Positions 45,181 through 56,118 are shown, counted from the first letter of the stretch. The stretch: 64,000 bases of DNA from Andrena cerasifolii (GCF_050908995.1 NC_135121.1:3720001-3784000); one strand, 5' to 3'. Notes: generated by a model from the sequence alone, not told the origin. Numbers and translations: made by a program.

Positions 45181-45455
45181 CCAGCGGCCGTAGCCGTGAT
45201 GGAAAACACCGGTTCTCGTTAGATCACCGATGTTAAGCATCACGGGGCGGTGTACTGGGGAAAGATGGGTGACACCACCATTCTCCCGGTGCGCTGCTGC
45301 TGCTGGGGCCCGAAGGAGAGAGGGGGAACAAAAAAATGGGACTATAGTTCGTTGGGAAATATAAGCAAAAATAAGCATGAAACGCTATACTGCTTAAAAC
45401 ACAGGAAAACAATAAAAACAAACAAAAAAGAAGAAAATAGAACTGAAAAGTGTGA
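45181..45455 (+). mobile_element. 5S rRNA-derived SINE, full-length copy
   Basis: It starts CCAGCGGCCGTAGCCGTGAT. The 5S-like head has CACCGGTTCTCGTTAGATCA, GTTAAGCATC (A-box region) and AAGATGGGTGAC (C-box region). The body and A-rich tail match the copy at 11569. It inserted in the coding sequence of the Tc1 transposase, so it is younger than that element. It also supplies the 30-nt head found fused to U6 at 10874. Confidence 0.78.
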
Positions 45456-45962
45456 TATTACTAGAATGGAATAGTATTACGAATGTTTGCCATACGTAAA
45501 GCTAAAGGTGGTCCAACTACTTATTAATGTTGCGAAAAAAAAGAAAAAATTCTATTATTCTATATTTCTGTCTTTTTTTATGTTCCTGTTTTATGTGTTA
45601 TGCTTTTGCCACATGAATAAAAAAGAAAATTAAAAATATAATTGCAGAAGAATTATTCATTTACTACCACGTAAAATAAAATTATTAGCCATTTAAACAG
45701 TATGAGTTAGGTGTACGGAGACTTATTTGACGAACTTTTAGGTTAGTGCACGGAAACTTATTTGACGCTATATCCGTTCACTTTGTATTCAACATTTGAG
45801 TATAGCAAAACTAATTACAGGATTTACATAAGTGCATGTATATGAGTTAATGGAAGCACGCACTTTTAAATAATACATTAAAAAAATTATATCCAGTATA
45901 CTTTTTTACTTATACATAATTGAAGTTCAATTATGGTACTGTACGGAGACTTTTTTGACTGA

Positions 45963-46391
45963 CAAGGGAACATCCCGAACCCGAAAATTCAAAAAATTCT
46001 GAAACTTGGGGAATATGTAGGGAATTTCCTCCTGATTACAACGGAATTTTTGTTCGCTGCCCAAATTCACTCTAAGGGGGTGTAATTGACACCTGAAAAT
46101 CCGGTTATTTTCCGATTTTGTGTTATAACTCGTGAACTGTAAAATATTTTTTTTACCAAATGATAGATCTAATTAAAAGCAGTAACTTTTGTCTTGAAAC
46201 TTTTTTTCTATCTCTTACAGTTCGCAAGTTATAACACAAAATCGAAAAATAGCTGAATTTTTAGAGGTTAATTTCACCCCCTTCGAGTGAATTTGGGCAG
46301 CAAACAAAAATTGCGCTGTAACCAGGAGGAAATTCCCTACATATTCACAAAGTTTCAGAATTTTTTGAATTTTCAGGTTCGGGATCTTCCC
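45963..46391. mobile_element. CAAGGG MITE, copy at the Tc1 right end
   Basis: From 45963, CAAGGGAACATCCCGAACCC, it matches the 16999-17431 family through both arms, ending at about 46391 (GGTTCGGGATCTTCCC) without the last few bases. It begins after TGA, inside the terminal repeat of the Tc1 element, so it inserted into or replaced that end. Confidence 0.72.
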
Positions 46392-48586
46392 GAATGTATG
46401 TATATAGCCATTTGAACACAGATTCTACATACATAGCTTAACGTTCTTCGGTTTAAACACGTTTGAGACCAAATATTCCCCTCAATATTGTTTTTATTTT
46501 CAAATTTCAGTACTTCTCTCTCCTGTTTCTTATTTCCAATAACCCTTAAATTCCAATATTATATTTTTCTGCTACATAAGAAACACTGTCTCAATTTTTA
46601 AACTTTTCATAATTTTCAAAATTTCGTTCAATGATAGTACTACATATTTCCTTCCCCCTTTCTCATTCGGAAAATTTAGAAGTGCTTCTACCCCACTAGA
46701 CTGCTTAGACACTATCTACCCTAACAACCCATGTTATTATTTACACAGCACTCGCACTAAACGTGCGATTAGATATTAATCCGAGTCAGAAGAATTTAAT
46801 TCCATCTTCCAATAATCCAGTTATTTCGTCCCGACTAATTCCTCGGATAATCCTCGATCCACTGTGCAAGTAGTTCCGCGCGCGAATGTGTGCAATTAAA
46901 CGGAATACCGTTTGAAGTAGGTGTCTGATGTCAGTTGTTTACGATAGTGTTTCAAGTGCTCGCAGCTGAAAGCAGATTAAACAGTGTAAATCCTTGTTGG
47001 ACGAGTATCGGCCATCCAGTGTCTATTATCTCGCGGATTTTTCGCTCAATTACCTTCGGGTCCCGTGTATTTGACGCGCCGCTACTCGCTCACTCGTTGT
47101 TTACCACGGCGAATACCCGCAGTCCTACGGGACAAATAATAATTTTCAATTACCCCATCACCTGTCCGCATAGGCACAGGCGCATTGTGCCTTCGCTTCG
47201 ATCCCTTTCGGGTAATACTGTTCCCGGTAATGTCCGCATATTGCGATACGTAGCCGGGCGTATCTGTCGGTATTTTGCGATCGTTAAGCCTGTAATGTAT
47301 ACGTTACGTTATAGCCGTCTACGTATATACGAAGCATCGCGGTGCCTCGTAAAAAGTCAAACGTATTACACGTCCGCGCCGCGACTCCGGCCACGTTGAC
47401 ATTTTGTGTATAAGCACGCAATATAATTAGCGGCCATAACCGTAAATAAGATAATTTGCATGTATTTTGTATAATAAAGCTATTTTACGCCGAGGCACGA
47501 ATCTCGTGCTTTATGGCTTCGGTATGGAAAAAGAGGAGAGGAAAAAAAAGGGAAGAAGAAGAGGGGAAAAAGTAAATGTTTTCTGGAGATACTACGCAAC
47601 TAACCGACGCGAAATCGAGAACGCCGCAAACACGTTTCCATCGCCGCTACCGGCCGCGGGTCTCCGGAATTTATAAATCCTAATTTCCGACGGAGTAACA
47701 TTTCGCTCTTCCGCTTTAGCCTCGTCACCGGTTGGACCGCGGACGGAGTAAGTACCTACACCACCCGTAGGCCGTTGTTAGTTCTTCCTAGAAGCACAAG
47801 GCGACCAGACCTTGTTTGTAAACACGATGCTTTTCAAAACACCTCCTCGAACGTCCTCCCCAGCCTATTGTAAATACACCCATGAAGGGACTGCATTCGT
47901 TATCATTGTCACTGTCGTTAATGCATCAAGTATGTCTCGCAACGCTGTAAGTGTCGTTATTTCTATCGCGTAGGTATACCGGGGACTTGCGGGGAATCCG
48001 TTAATTGCACTTATCCCGAGGGGGTATAACCCGCGCGCGCGGCTAACTTTCATGCTCCATCTTGGAAAAACTTAAAATGCCATCCATACAAATGGCCCCA
48101 TTTCGAGAATCTTAGCGGTATCCAGTCCTTACGCAGCAGTTGTAGTGGATGTCGGGCTACGTGAGAATAACTGTAATGCACTGTGCTTCCGAGGATACAT
48201 AAATTTCAGTTGAACGGTGGAGCTAGTGAGGAGCGCTGCTACGCCATTGCAGACAGCAAAGTCAAGCAGTCAGGCAGTCAGACTGGCTTCGGTGTGCGGC
48301 CACGAACAGTTCCACGCCTAGAATACAAATGAAGAGTATAAACATGTCGTCATTATCTGCCGGATTTATAATAGGGATACATTTAAGCTTGACGCACAGG
48401 TGGCTTGCCAGTGGTTCCCATCTGCGACGTTGCATCCAGCTGCCCATGCCATCGGCATCCTTGCGCGCTGCCACGCCTATGCGATTCCGGGATTCCCAGA
48501 TTAGTCGAAGTGGAGGAAAGATTAAGTCGACTTTTCGGGAGGTGAAGCGAAATGGAAAAGATTTCGAAGATAGGTAGGTATGTCGC
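46392..48586. other. CpG-containing unique DNA; no gene recognised
   Basis: The first part is AT-rich. From about 46.75 to 48.6 kb CpG density rises. A 154-codon frame at 46935-47399 and a 129-codon minus-strand frame at 48262-48651 show no motif and overlap others. Candidate host non-coding or regulatory DNA. Confidence 0.4.
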
Positions 48587-49295
48587 TTAAGGGGTCTTTC
48601 CACTGTGGCGTCCTGATACAGTAGGCGCTGTTTTGAACTTTTTTTTGTCACAAAAAGAATGTGTTTATTAAATTGAATTTTTTGTCTAGTTATTAGTACG
48701 TGCTTTGAGAATACAAAATTATTTTCTTCGCACTTTGTTAATGCTTGCTTGCCATAAAATAAGTGGATGTAGTATGCGCTGTAAAGTAAAAGACGCTTGG
48801 ACTGCGCGATCGAGTTTGGAGGAACCGTGCGTCTGAAAGCAAAAAACCAAAAAGATTTGTAATTAGTATGACTGTCGCTATGGCAGGGACTAAGATTAAT
48901 TGGATTGGTTAGGAATTAACTAAGTGGCGGGCGTCCAAAGTTGAACTATCGAAATTAGCTAAATTTTTTAATCGTTCTGCGACGCAAAAGATGTGGAGAA
49001 AAGAACGAAGATGTGTATTCTAGTTCGGGCTATAGCGACAGTTATTCTGATTACAAACCACCCTTGTACCGCCGCCCCAGGTACATGGTTTCTCCAAAAT
49101 CGACCACGCAATCATTATACCCTGTTATTTTAGGCCCAGCAAGCATTTAAAAAATATGAAAAAAAATTGGTATTCTCAATACACATATTAATAAATAGGA
49201 AAAACTTCAAATTAGTAAACACGTTCTTTTTGTGACAAGAAAAATTTCCAAACAGCGGTACTTTATCAGGGCGTCACAGTGGAAAGACACTTTAA
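48587..49295. mobile_element. TTAA-flanked element, 701 bp
   Basis: Ends GGGGTCTTTCCACTGTGGCG and its imperfect complement CGTCACAGTGGAAAGACACT bound 48591-49291, with TTAA on both sides. The inverted arms are about 90 bp (GTCACAAAAAGAA(T/C)GTGTTTA). The interior has a broken coding-like segment on the plus strand near 48870-49110 (ELTKWRASKVELSKLAKFFN, SYSDYKPPLYRRPRYM) that I cannot assign. It may be the remnant of an accessory or transposase gene. Confidence 0.7.
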
Positions 49296-49885
49296 GAGGA
49301 ACACTTTTAGGCCAGTGGAGTAAAAAGTGTTTGGAGTTTAATGGAAAATGCCAACCATAGAATTCAAACGAAAACATTTGTTGCATGGAATATTTACAAT
49401 GTGGCGATAGTTTTTTTTTTAATTTAAAACAGTACTTTGATAATATAAGGAAAGATTGGGCATAAACGTAAAATTTTTCAAAGTGACTGTGATCTGGCAT
49501 TTCCGAAATCACTGTTTTTTATTTATATTACGGAAGGGTCTACCAACGAAAATCCATTTAAATCGTAGGAGTTTGGTTACATAGTTTCATACATTGTTTA
49601 ACATCTGACCCCAGAAGAAAACTCTGAAAACGATTTTATAGTTATTACGCGCGCTTTTCCTCTTTGTTGTTAGAGTTATTAAGGAAATTAAATGTTAAAT
49701 TCAACATGAAATTGCAAGAAGTAGGTACTCGACACCGATTCCTTTCTTCTCACAAGCTTTCAGATAATTTGCCAGTTTAAAACTCTGACAAATATGAGTA
49801 CACTTTCATTATTTTGCGTTTCTAAATAATTCCTATTCGTCGACAACTTGACCTTGCCTGGCCACGCCAACTATTTGACCGAATC
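49296..49885. other. AT-rich unique DNA
   Basis: No repeat or coding feature recognised. Confidence 0.4.
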
Positions 49886-50656
49886 TTAAGGTACGTGTCC
49901 ACTTGAGAGTAAAACTCACGCGAGAAGCTCTCCAGAGTATTTCTCGCAAGTGAACACTACGTCCGACAGTGACTGTCGGAGAGCGACGTTCAACTCTCGG
50001 ACAGCAGACGCGTTGCAATTTGCTCTCGAGTGGATACATAACAATTTTACTATCCGACAGTTGCTTCCGAAATACGAGCCAGGTTCGTATTCTGCGAGTG
50101 CTGTCGCGAGAGTACGTCTTCTGGGTTATGCAGTAGGCTCGCGTCGCGGCAGACACGGCGTTGCCAGATAGGCGCTGCGAGGCACGGCGTTGCCAGAAAA
50201 GTGTTGCTAGGCGGTTAGCCGGGAGAACTGCGCAGCCGAGGCAGTCTGCATCGAGCCAAGTGGCGAGACACATTTTATGTACGCCATTCATTGTAACCAA
50301 CTCAAAATATATAACTATTTCATTTCATCCACCCAGCAATTTCTCTTTCTACGTTGCTTCCTTCTCTTTTTTAAAATATAAGCAATAATCAAAGCACTAA
50401 GTTTTTGCACATCCATAATCACGGCCTCACTTCGTTCGTAGCTTAAAAGAAACTGAGAGAAACTGCAGAGAGTAGGCGCGGACCAATTTCCAGTGGACAC
50501 GGTTCTGAGTGCTCTATCGGATAGTAAGCTCTCGGCGAGTTTTCTATCGCCTACCTGAGAGTAAAAATTTTCGAAATTGCTCTCAAGTGGAAACACAATT
50601 TGAGAGTAACTATTGAGAGTAACTTGCGCTAGCACTCTCAAGTGGACAGACCTTTA
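49886..50656. mobile_element. Foldback with CTTGAGAG-rich arms, TTAA/TTTA-flanked
   Basis: Ends GGTACGTGTCCACTTGAGAG (49890) and CTCTCAAGTGGACAGACC (50652) are inverted repeats, preceded by TTAA and followed by TTTA. Subterminal blocks carry many CTCTC(A/G)AGTGGA and GAGAGTAA repeats on both sides. In the middle, CACGGCGTTGCCAGA occurs twice. The 155-codon minus-strand frame here overlaps these repeats and is not a gene. Confidence 0.6.
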
Positions 50657-50790
50657 CATTGTGTTACACAGTGTTGCCATTGCACGCTGCTGGGCAGCAC
50701 CTTTGTGTATTTGCAGCTTATTTTGATTTCACATCTTTTTTTTATATTGTAATTATTATTATCTTCTATTTTTTTATGATTTATTTCATA

Positions 50791-50957
50791 ACTAGCTGTA
50801 CCCGGCCACGCGTTGCTGTTGCTGAGTCTGTAGGTATATAAAAACGCGCGTATGCGAATGCAACGTTGCGTAAAAATTTCAAAGCAATCGGTGAAGAACT
50901 TACGATTTAAGATTTTGAACAAACGAACATTGACATTTTTATTTATCTAGATAGATA
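50791..50957 (+). repeat. Interspersed repeat with GTACCCGGCCACGCGTTGC motif
   Basis: ACTAGCTGTACCCGGCCACG, AATTTCAAAGCAATCGGTGA, AGAACTTACGATTTAAG and a terminal TTTATTTATCTAGATAGATA resemble a repeat I associate with many insect genomes, likely the 3' end of a non-LTR retrotransposon ending in a short simple repeat. Family not assigned. Confidence 0.5.
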
Positions 50958-51258
50958 CCCTTTTCCGTCCTCGACTTTTTCATGTACTTGTCGTATTTTT
51001 TTTTACTTCTCTGAAGTTTTATATGGGGATGTTGATAGTTACCGATTTAATAATCCTTCCGTCCGGTGTCGTATTTCTTAAGGGTCTCGAGCTTAATACC
51101 GTAGACTGCAGAGTCTATACGCAGGCCATGATTACATGGTGTCAAATAGATTCGCCGTTTCTTACACGAACTCTAATTACAGCTAGAAGACGCGATGCAA
51201 TCAAACAGCTCACAGAAACACCGGTCGCAATAAATCTTATCTGGAATCTGCGGCGATC
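50958..51258. other. Unique DNA next to the exon candidate
   Basis: Modestly GC-balanced sequence with a 96-codon plus-strand frame (51023-51313) lacking motifs. If the minus-strand exon candidate is real, this would be beyond its transcript end. Confidence 0.35.
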
Positions 51259-51490
51259 TTTATTTATAATTTCTACCGCTCAATCCAAGGAAACCCCGCG
51301 CGACCGGAGATGAGACTTCTTAAAAGAGTATTCATGGCTCGTAATCGTAATCTGAATCCTCGAAACGTTCGCCTGTTGCGTGTGTCACGTGTGGTAAAGC
51401 AGCAATTAGCCGAACGACGTCTCCATCAGCACTCGAGCCGATATGCGCTGCTTCATTAGGAGATAATGAAGCGTTTGAGTTAATAATTTC
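51259..51490 (-). CDS. Candidate terminal exon of an unknown host gene, with poly(A) signal
   Basis: On the minus strand a possible splice acceptor (GGATCTTTACAG) is followed from 51490 by an open frame of 52 codons: EIINSNASLSPNEAAHIGSS, ADGDVVRLIAALPHVTH, ATGERFEDSDYDYEP, stop (TGA, 51332-51334). AATAAA lies at 51264-51259, about 70 bp past the stop. The composition (acidic C-terminus, few rare residues) looks more protein-like than other frames in the window. The upstream exon is not identified, and the polypyrimidine tract is weak. It could instead be a transposon fragment or chance frame. Confidence 0.3.
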
Positions 51491-51519
51491 CTGTAAAGAT
51501 CCCGCAATTGCCACGTCAT

Positions 51520-52058
51520 GCCTTGAAAATTGGAGAGGTGCTTATAACGACCTGGATGTTAATCGAGGCCGTAATAAATAAAATAAATGTTCCGGCATCG
51601 TAACTGGTCGCGTCATCGAATATCGAGTCGTATCCTCAATTCGAGTCACCTGGTTTCATTAAGGCCGATCAATGGCTGAAAAGTTTCACGCTTCCTTCGA
51701 GAACAAAGTAACGATTTGAACGATTACTGAAAGTGTTATAAATTTTGTGATACCAAGATTTTTTTCGTTTTCTGTATTCCTAACGTGCACATATTTCGTT
51801 TACCTGACAAACTTTTTTTTTTAGAAAATTTGATAAATCAATGAAATGAATAAGAAATGCGTAAAGTAGGAAAAATAAGTTTCTTTGCAATTATTATTAT
51901 CTCAGATCTTAAATGGAGGTATAAAACGCAGGAATCATTTCTACGTTGCGACTTGATTAAGCGTCTTCCGCAAAGTGTCTATTTATGTACAGGTAGCTAT
52001 AGAGGTGCAGTGCTAATTAATAAGGGAATGAGTGAAAAGGAGAAAAAGTCGACATGTA
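51520..52058. other. Unique DNA; no feature recognised
   Basis: It would hold the intron upstream of the exon candidate if that is real. No repeat, RNA or coding signal seen. Confidence 0.35.
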
Positions 52059-52604
52059 TACAGTGGCTCGCATTAATATTCGGACACTTTTTAAAATCGC
52101 ATAACTTTTTTAGAATTGGTCCAAACGACTTGAGTTTTTTTGAGAAGCTAGAAGGATTAGTTTGCTAAATGACGTATTTGGTCGTTTTGAAAAAAAAATT
52201 ATTTGGTTGGAATAGCGAAAAGAATAGTAAAGATCGATTTTTAAATTTTTTTTGTGAGCTTGTAATGAAAATTCAGAAAAACCCGTTTGTAGATTGTAGC
52301 CTAAAATTTCATCAAAATCGGTTAACGTTGCTCCGAGTTACAAATGTTTAAAGATCGCAGAATAAGCTCGAGAATGTTTTTTTTTTTGAATTTTCATTAC
52401 AAGCTCATAAAAAAAAGTTTAAAAATCGACTTTTACTATTCATTTAGCTATTCCAACCAAATACATTTTTTTTCAAAACAGCGAAACGCGTCAGTTAGCA
52501 AACTAATCCTTCTAGCTTCTGAAAAAAACTCAAGTCGTTTGGACCAATTCTAAAAAAGTTATGCGATTTTAAAAAGTGTCCGAATATTAATGCGAGCCAC
52601 TGTA
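52059..52604. mobile_element. Tc1/mariner foldback MITE, 542 bp, TA-flanked
   Basis: CAGTGGCTCGCATTAATATT and complement bound 52061-52602, with TA on both sides. The arms pair over more than 200 bp (AAAATCGCATAACTTTTTTA, CTAGAAGGATTAGTTTGC, TGAATTTTCATTACAAGCTC). The open frames at 51857-52553 are read through the arms. A truncated relative is at 21083-21190. Confidence 0.85.
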
Positions 52605-52825
52605 TGAAAAGTGAATTATACGAAGGAGCAAAAAATATGACTTATTAAACAGTAAAGCAGTGTCTGATATACATGTACATGTGCAAAGTGGGTACACATC
52701 AAGTGTTTACAAAATAATGTATTTAGTGTGCATATCGATAATAATAATTGCATTGATTTTAATAAAATTTAATAAGGTACCTAAAGGTGTATTTGTATAT
52801 CTAAAAATGAAATATATTGATGAGA

Positions 52826-54028
52826 TTAACACTTTGACTGGCGTCGGCGTGTTACCATACGAGATATTGCCACGACTAGTGTTCCTGATTTCTCGAAATT
52901 TTTTGTTTCTCTAGAAATCATAAATCAGACCATACTTCTCGTGAAATTGAAGAAAATATTAGAAAATTTATATTTTTGGAATAATGTTGATAATATTTAA
53001 CAAAAACACAAGAAAGCTTTAACTAATTGTTTATTCCTGTCTAATTATTTGCACAAACCTTGTATAAATGAAAAAACAGATATTAAATATAATTGATATA
53101 TTTAATTATTTAATACAAATTTTGTGCAAAGTGAAACATTACTTTTTTATTTTAAAATGGTTTTTCATCTGTTTCTTTTTTTTTGTGATAAAATCTGTAG
53201 CTGTAGAAAACTTTCTTTCGTTTTGAGTGGATGTTGACTTGATCCTATGTATGTAGCATATCCAGAAGTTATGGTAAATTGGGTGTCCTTGCAGTGGACT
53301 AAAAAATATGAAATTCCTTTGTTAAAGTCCAGAATTTATCGTCTTCTTGGTTGATACTAATTTCTTGGAGGCTCTCTGCAATTGCTATCTCTAATTGTTT
53401 TCTTAATGGTAATTCTTCATTTTGAGGACCCGCAAATTTTCCAGTATTTTCAGGAGAATCATGGTTACTGTTATATTTTCCGAAAAGTCTAGCTACTTAG
53501 AAATTCTTTTGGCGTTAGACACATCTGTCTTGGATATTAAATGAAAAAACGTGTCTTTTGAATATTTTTGAAGAGATTCTGGATTGCATTTGCAAAAATT
53601 TTGTAAGGGATACAATAATTTTGTCTCTTCTTTTCGATATTTTTTCTTTCATAGCCACAATAAACTCATTACTTAATTCAGTAGGTATACCATTTTTCTA
53701 AATTGTTAAATAAGAATTTAAAAGCACCTTCACCAGTCAATAACGTCGAATCTTCTCTACTGAGAGTTTCTATTTTAATTCATAGGTTCTAATGCTACTA
53801 ATAAGATTTATTATAAATTGTAGATGTGTGTATACGTTCGCGATTAACTAGTAATATACAAATTGAACTAACTAAAAATTCAATTCCGAAAATAAATGTG
53901 ATTTATAATAATTTTCGTTGACTTAAGTGTCTCGAGAAAAATAGTATTTCTTGAGAAATAAGAAATAAGCATTTATAAAATTTCTCGAGAAGGAACACTA
54001 GCCACCACGACGCCACTCAGAGTCTTAA
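52826..54028. mobile_element. TTAA-flanked element, 1.2 kb, with transposase relic
   Basis: The left end CACTTTGACTGGCGTCG (52830) and, read inward from 54024, GACTCTGAGTGGCGTCGTGG are imperfect inverted repeats. Further in, both sides have CTAGTGTTCCT...TCTCGA(G)AAATTTT. TTAA lies at 52826-52829 and 54025-54028. The ends resemble piggyBac-type MITEs, yet the interior holds an hAT-like transposase remnant on the minus strand. Confidence 0.6.
53150..53800 (-). pseudogene. Degenerate hAT-like transposase, C-terminal dimerisation region
   Basis: On the minus strand, shifted fragments read KRRDKIIVSLTKFLQ, NPESLQKYSKDTFFH, ENTGKFAGPQNEELPLRKQL, EIAIAESLQEISIN and, near 53200-53240, STSTQNERKFSTATDFITK. 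The last resembles the TSTxNER.FS motif of the hAT C-terminal dimerisation domain. At least three frameshifts and stops. It identifies only the last third of such a protein; catalytic residues are not seen. Confidence 0.5.
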
Positions 54029-54439
54029 TTAATATCGTTTGAACGACCAAACGTGTTTTGAGCGTAATACGAAGTAAGAACCATTTTATTTGATTGTTCT
54101 GACTTCTCATCAAAACGACAGTTTAGCAGAATATATATCCACTGTGATAATTGCCTTAGGTTGCCTAAAGTGGTAGAAATTAAATGTAACTATTGTAAGA
54201 TTTTTTGCATAGTAAAACTAAATGCTACTTAAATGCTTTTTAATTATTCCAACCACATTTTCCTCTGTTACAAATTTTTTATTTTACAACCTGAAGCATA
54301 ATCAACGCAAAAAAATTATTTATATTATGTTTCTTACATAAAAATTGTAATACTATATAAAGTTAGTTGAAAGTTGCATAAAGTCTCGAATGAAACTAAA
54401 GTTTTAAGAAGAATGATGAGATTAAAGGGCTGATTTATG
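54029..54439. other. AT-rich unique DNA
   Basis: No feature recognised between the TTAA element and the hAT element. Confidence 0.4.
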
Positions 54440-55924
54440 CCTCATATCAGTGTTTCTCAAACTTTTTCAGACCACTTAGTTCTATCAAATTATTCCAACC
54501 GTCCCCTGCTATGCACAGAGTGTCCTACTTTAATCTTCCCTCGCAGTCATGTCCTAACTAGGGGTGGGTTCGATCAAACTTGATTTTGAAATTGTCGAAA
54601 CTCGAATCCGAAGCTTTATAAGGCTTCGAGACTCTCAAATCTTGAAGTGCCGATGCTGTTTTGTAAGGATTTCTTGCTTTAAGGGGGTAGGTTACCCTCG
54701 AGAGCCCTAAAAAAGGCCTTTTTTCAAACGCAAATTGGAAAGTGATAAATAACAGTAGAGAGAATGTTTTTTTTAGTTTTAATCGATATTCTATGAGCTT
54801 TAACACAAAAAAAGAAAAGTCTAAATATCTCTATGTACATAAAAGTTGTGAGTAAAAATGTAAAGGCGTGTACCCGGTGTACCGTTTGATGGTGAACATA
54901 AAATCTCGAAAACCGCTCCAACGATTTGGATGAAAATTTAATGAGAGATGCAGAAAACCATCCCCTACGATGTGTTGGGAGCAGATTTTCGAGATAAATT
55001 CTTTAAAAAAGATAAAAAATATTTTTCATTCAAGAAGTCGATAAAATCGTATTTTTCAACATAAAAATTGTATTATTTTTTCTTCTCGAAAATCTGCTCA
55101 CGACAGATCGTACGGAATGATTTTCTGCATCTCTCATTAAATTTTCATCCAAATCGTTCGAGCGGTTTTCGAAATTTTATGTTCACCATCAAACGGTACA
55201 CCGGGTACACGCCTTTACGTTTTTACTCACAACTTTTATGTACATAGAGATATTTAAACTTCTTTTTGTTGTTGTTAAAGTTCATAGAATAACGATTAAA
55301 ACTAAAAAAAAACGTTCTCCCTACTGTTATTTATCACTTTACAATTTGTATTTGAAAAAGGCCTTTTTTAGGGCTATCGAGGGTAACCAACCCCTTTAAG
55401 AACTGAAGTCAAATTTTTTTTTTGCATAAATCTTTATTGGCCATAGTTAAACAAAGTATAACAATATACAAATTCTCGAGGCACGTTGCGAGCGATTATT
55501 TATTCGTTGATTTTATACTTTTCCTTATCTGGGTTTCGAGAATTTCGAATCACGAAAAAAGTGCAAATTTTCGAATAATTCTTGAAACTCGAAACTTTCT
55601 TGGGTTTCGAAGGGTTTCGTGGTTTCGACGCTTTGCAACATTGGGTGTTGCGACAGTTACGACTATTCCGAGCATTCTAAACTTGCAATCCGTCGAATAT
55701 TATTGACATAATTGGTATAAAAAATATTCTATTGCTATAAGAAAATCTAGGTATTCGTTTACAGTTTTTCACACTTAATGAACTTTGTTGGGTGGTCATG
55801 TTTAACCTCGTTTTATTCAAATCCTAATCGTCCCCTCTTGTCTAATGCCACCCTAAATAATTAACCCCTCCCCCCCCCCCTCTTCCCTCCGATAGCGTCC
55901 AGTTTGAGAAACACTGCCTTATAT
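54440..55924. mobile_element. hAT element with CAGTGTTTCTCAAACT ends
   Basis: CAGTGTTTCTCAAACT (54448) and AGTTTGAGAAACACTG (to 55916) are a perfect 16-bp inverted repeat. CCTCATAT and CCTTATAT flank it as an 8-bp duplication with one change. This end sequence is a classic hAT type. The interior has GGGTTTCGA/TCGAAACTCGAA motifs, a C-run (55870-55880) and a nested TTAA foldback. No transposase recognised. Confidence 0.82.
54679..55399. mobile_element. TTAA-flanked foldback, 713 bp
   Basis: Ends GGGGGTAGGTTACCCTCGAG and its imperfect complement (54683-55395), TTAA on both sides. The arms pair over about 330 bp (AAAAAGGCCTTTTT, GTGTACCCGGTGTACCGTTT, CGAAAACCGCT, GAGAGATGCAGAAAA). It inserted inside the CAGTGTTTCTC hAT element. 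The short frames are arm sequence. Confidence 0.8.
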
Positions 55925-56118
55925 TATATAGGTACATATGCGAATATTACGAGCATCCAAATACATGAGAATTTAAATAGAATGCAGGGGGTGGCCAAAT
56001 TATTATACTCAAAACATTTTCGTAAAAATCTGTGAAATTCGTGGCTGTAATTAAAGTAACAATGCATGAATGTTGTGGCGTTTTCATTTATTGATTAGCT
56101 ACAACATCTGGCAACATT

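Larger units (their letters stand above)
43548..45531 (+). pseudogene. Tc1-like transposase, N-terminus missing, interrupted
   Basis: The DDE transposase starts internally (MDFAKAHMYKPTEFWNSVIF), with the first catalytic Asp in FSDECKF (about 43605-43625), and runs to KHGGGSVMV, where an insertion breaks it. It resumes at 44862 (MVWGCMNAAGRGNLVFIDG), with the second Asp in FQQDNDPKH and the Glu in NPIEH. There are stops at 45048 and in HL*DE near 45130. A SINE at 45181 splits it again. The C-terminus (RMFAIRKAKGGPTTY, stop) lies at about 45484-45531. The N-terminal helix-turn-helix DNA-binding part is absent, replaced by the inverted arm. Confidence 0.82.
42985..45963 (+). mobile_element. Tc1-like transposon with long arms and nested insertions
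   Basis: The left end CACTCAGTCAAAAAAGTCTC starts at 42987 after TA. The right end reads to AGACTTTTTTGACTGA (45963), where a CAAGGG MITE cuts it. The arms are about 480-500 bp and each holds three copies of a GTCAAA(T/A)AAGT(C/T)TCCGT(A/G)C motif, an IR/DR layout of transposase-binding sites. The left arm also contains an inverted copy of the 3' end of the transposase gene. Inside are an 1125-bp insertion, a TTAA foldback nested in that, and a 5S-derived SINE. Confidence 0.8.

Noticed and set aside
46935..47399. 154-codon plus-strand frame in unique DNA
   Set aside because: No domain, no splice or poly(A) support; composition resembles random CpG-containing DNA.
49833..50300. 155-codon minus-strand frame
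   Set aside because: It lies within the repeat-rich arms and centre of a foldback element; no domain and no codon signal.
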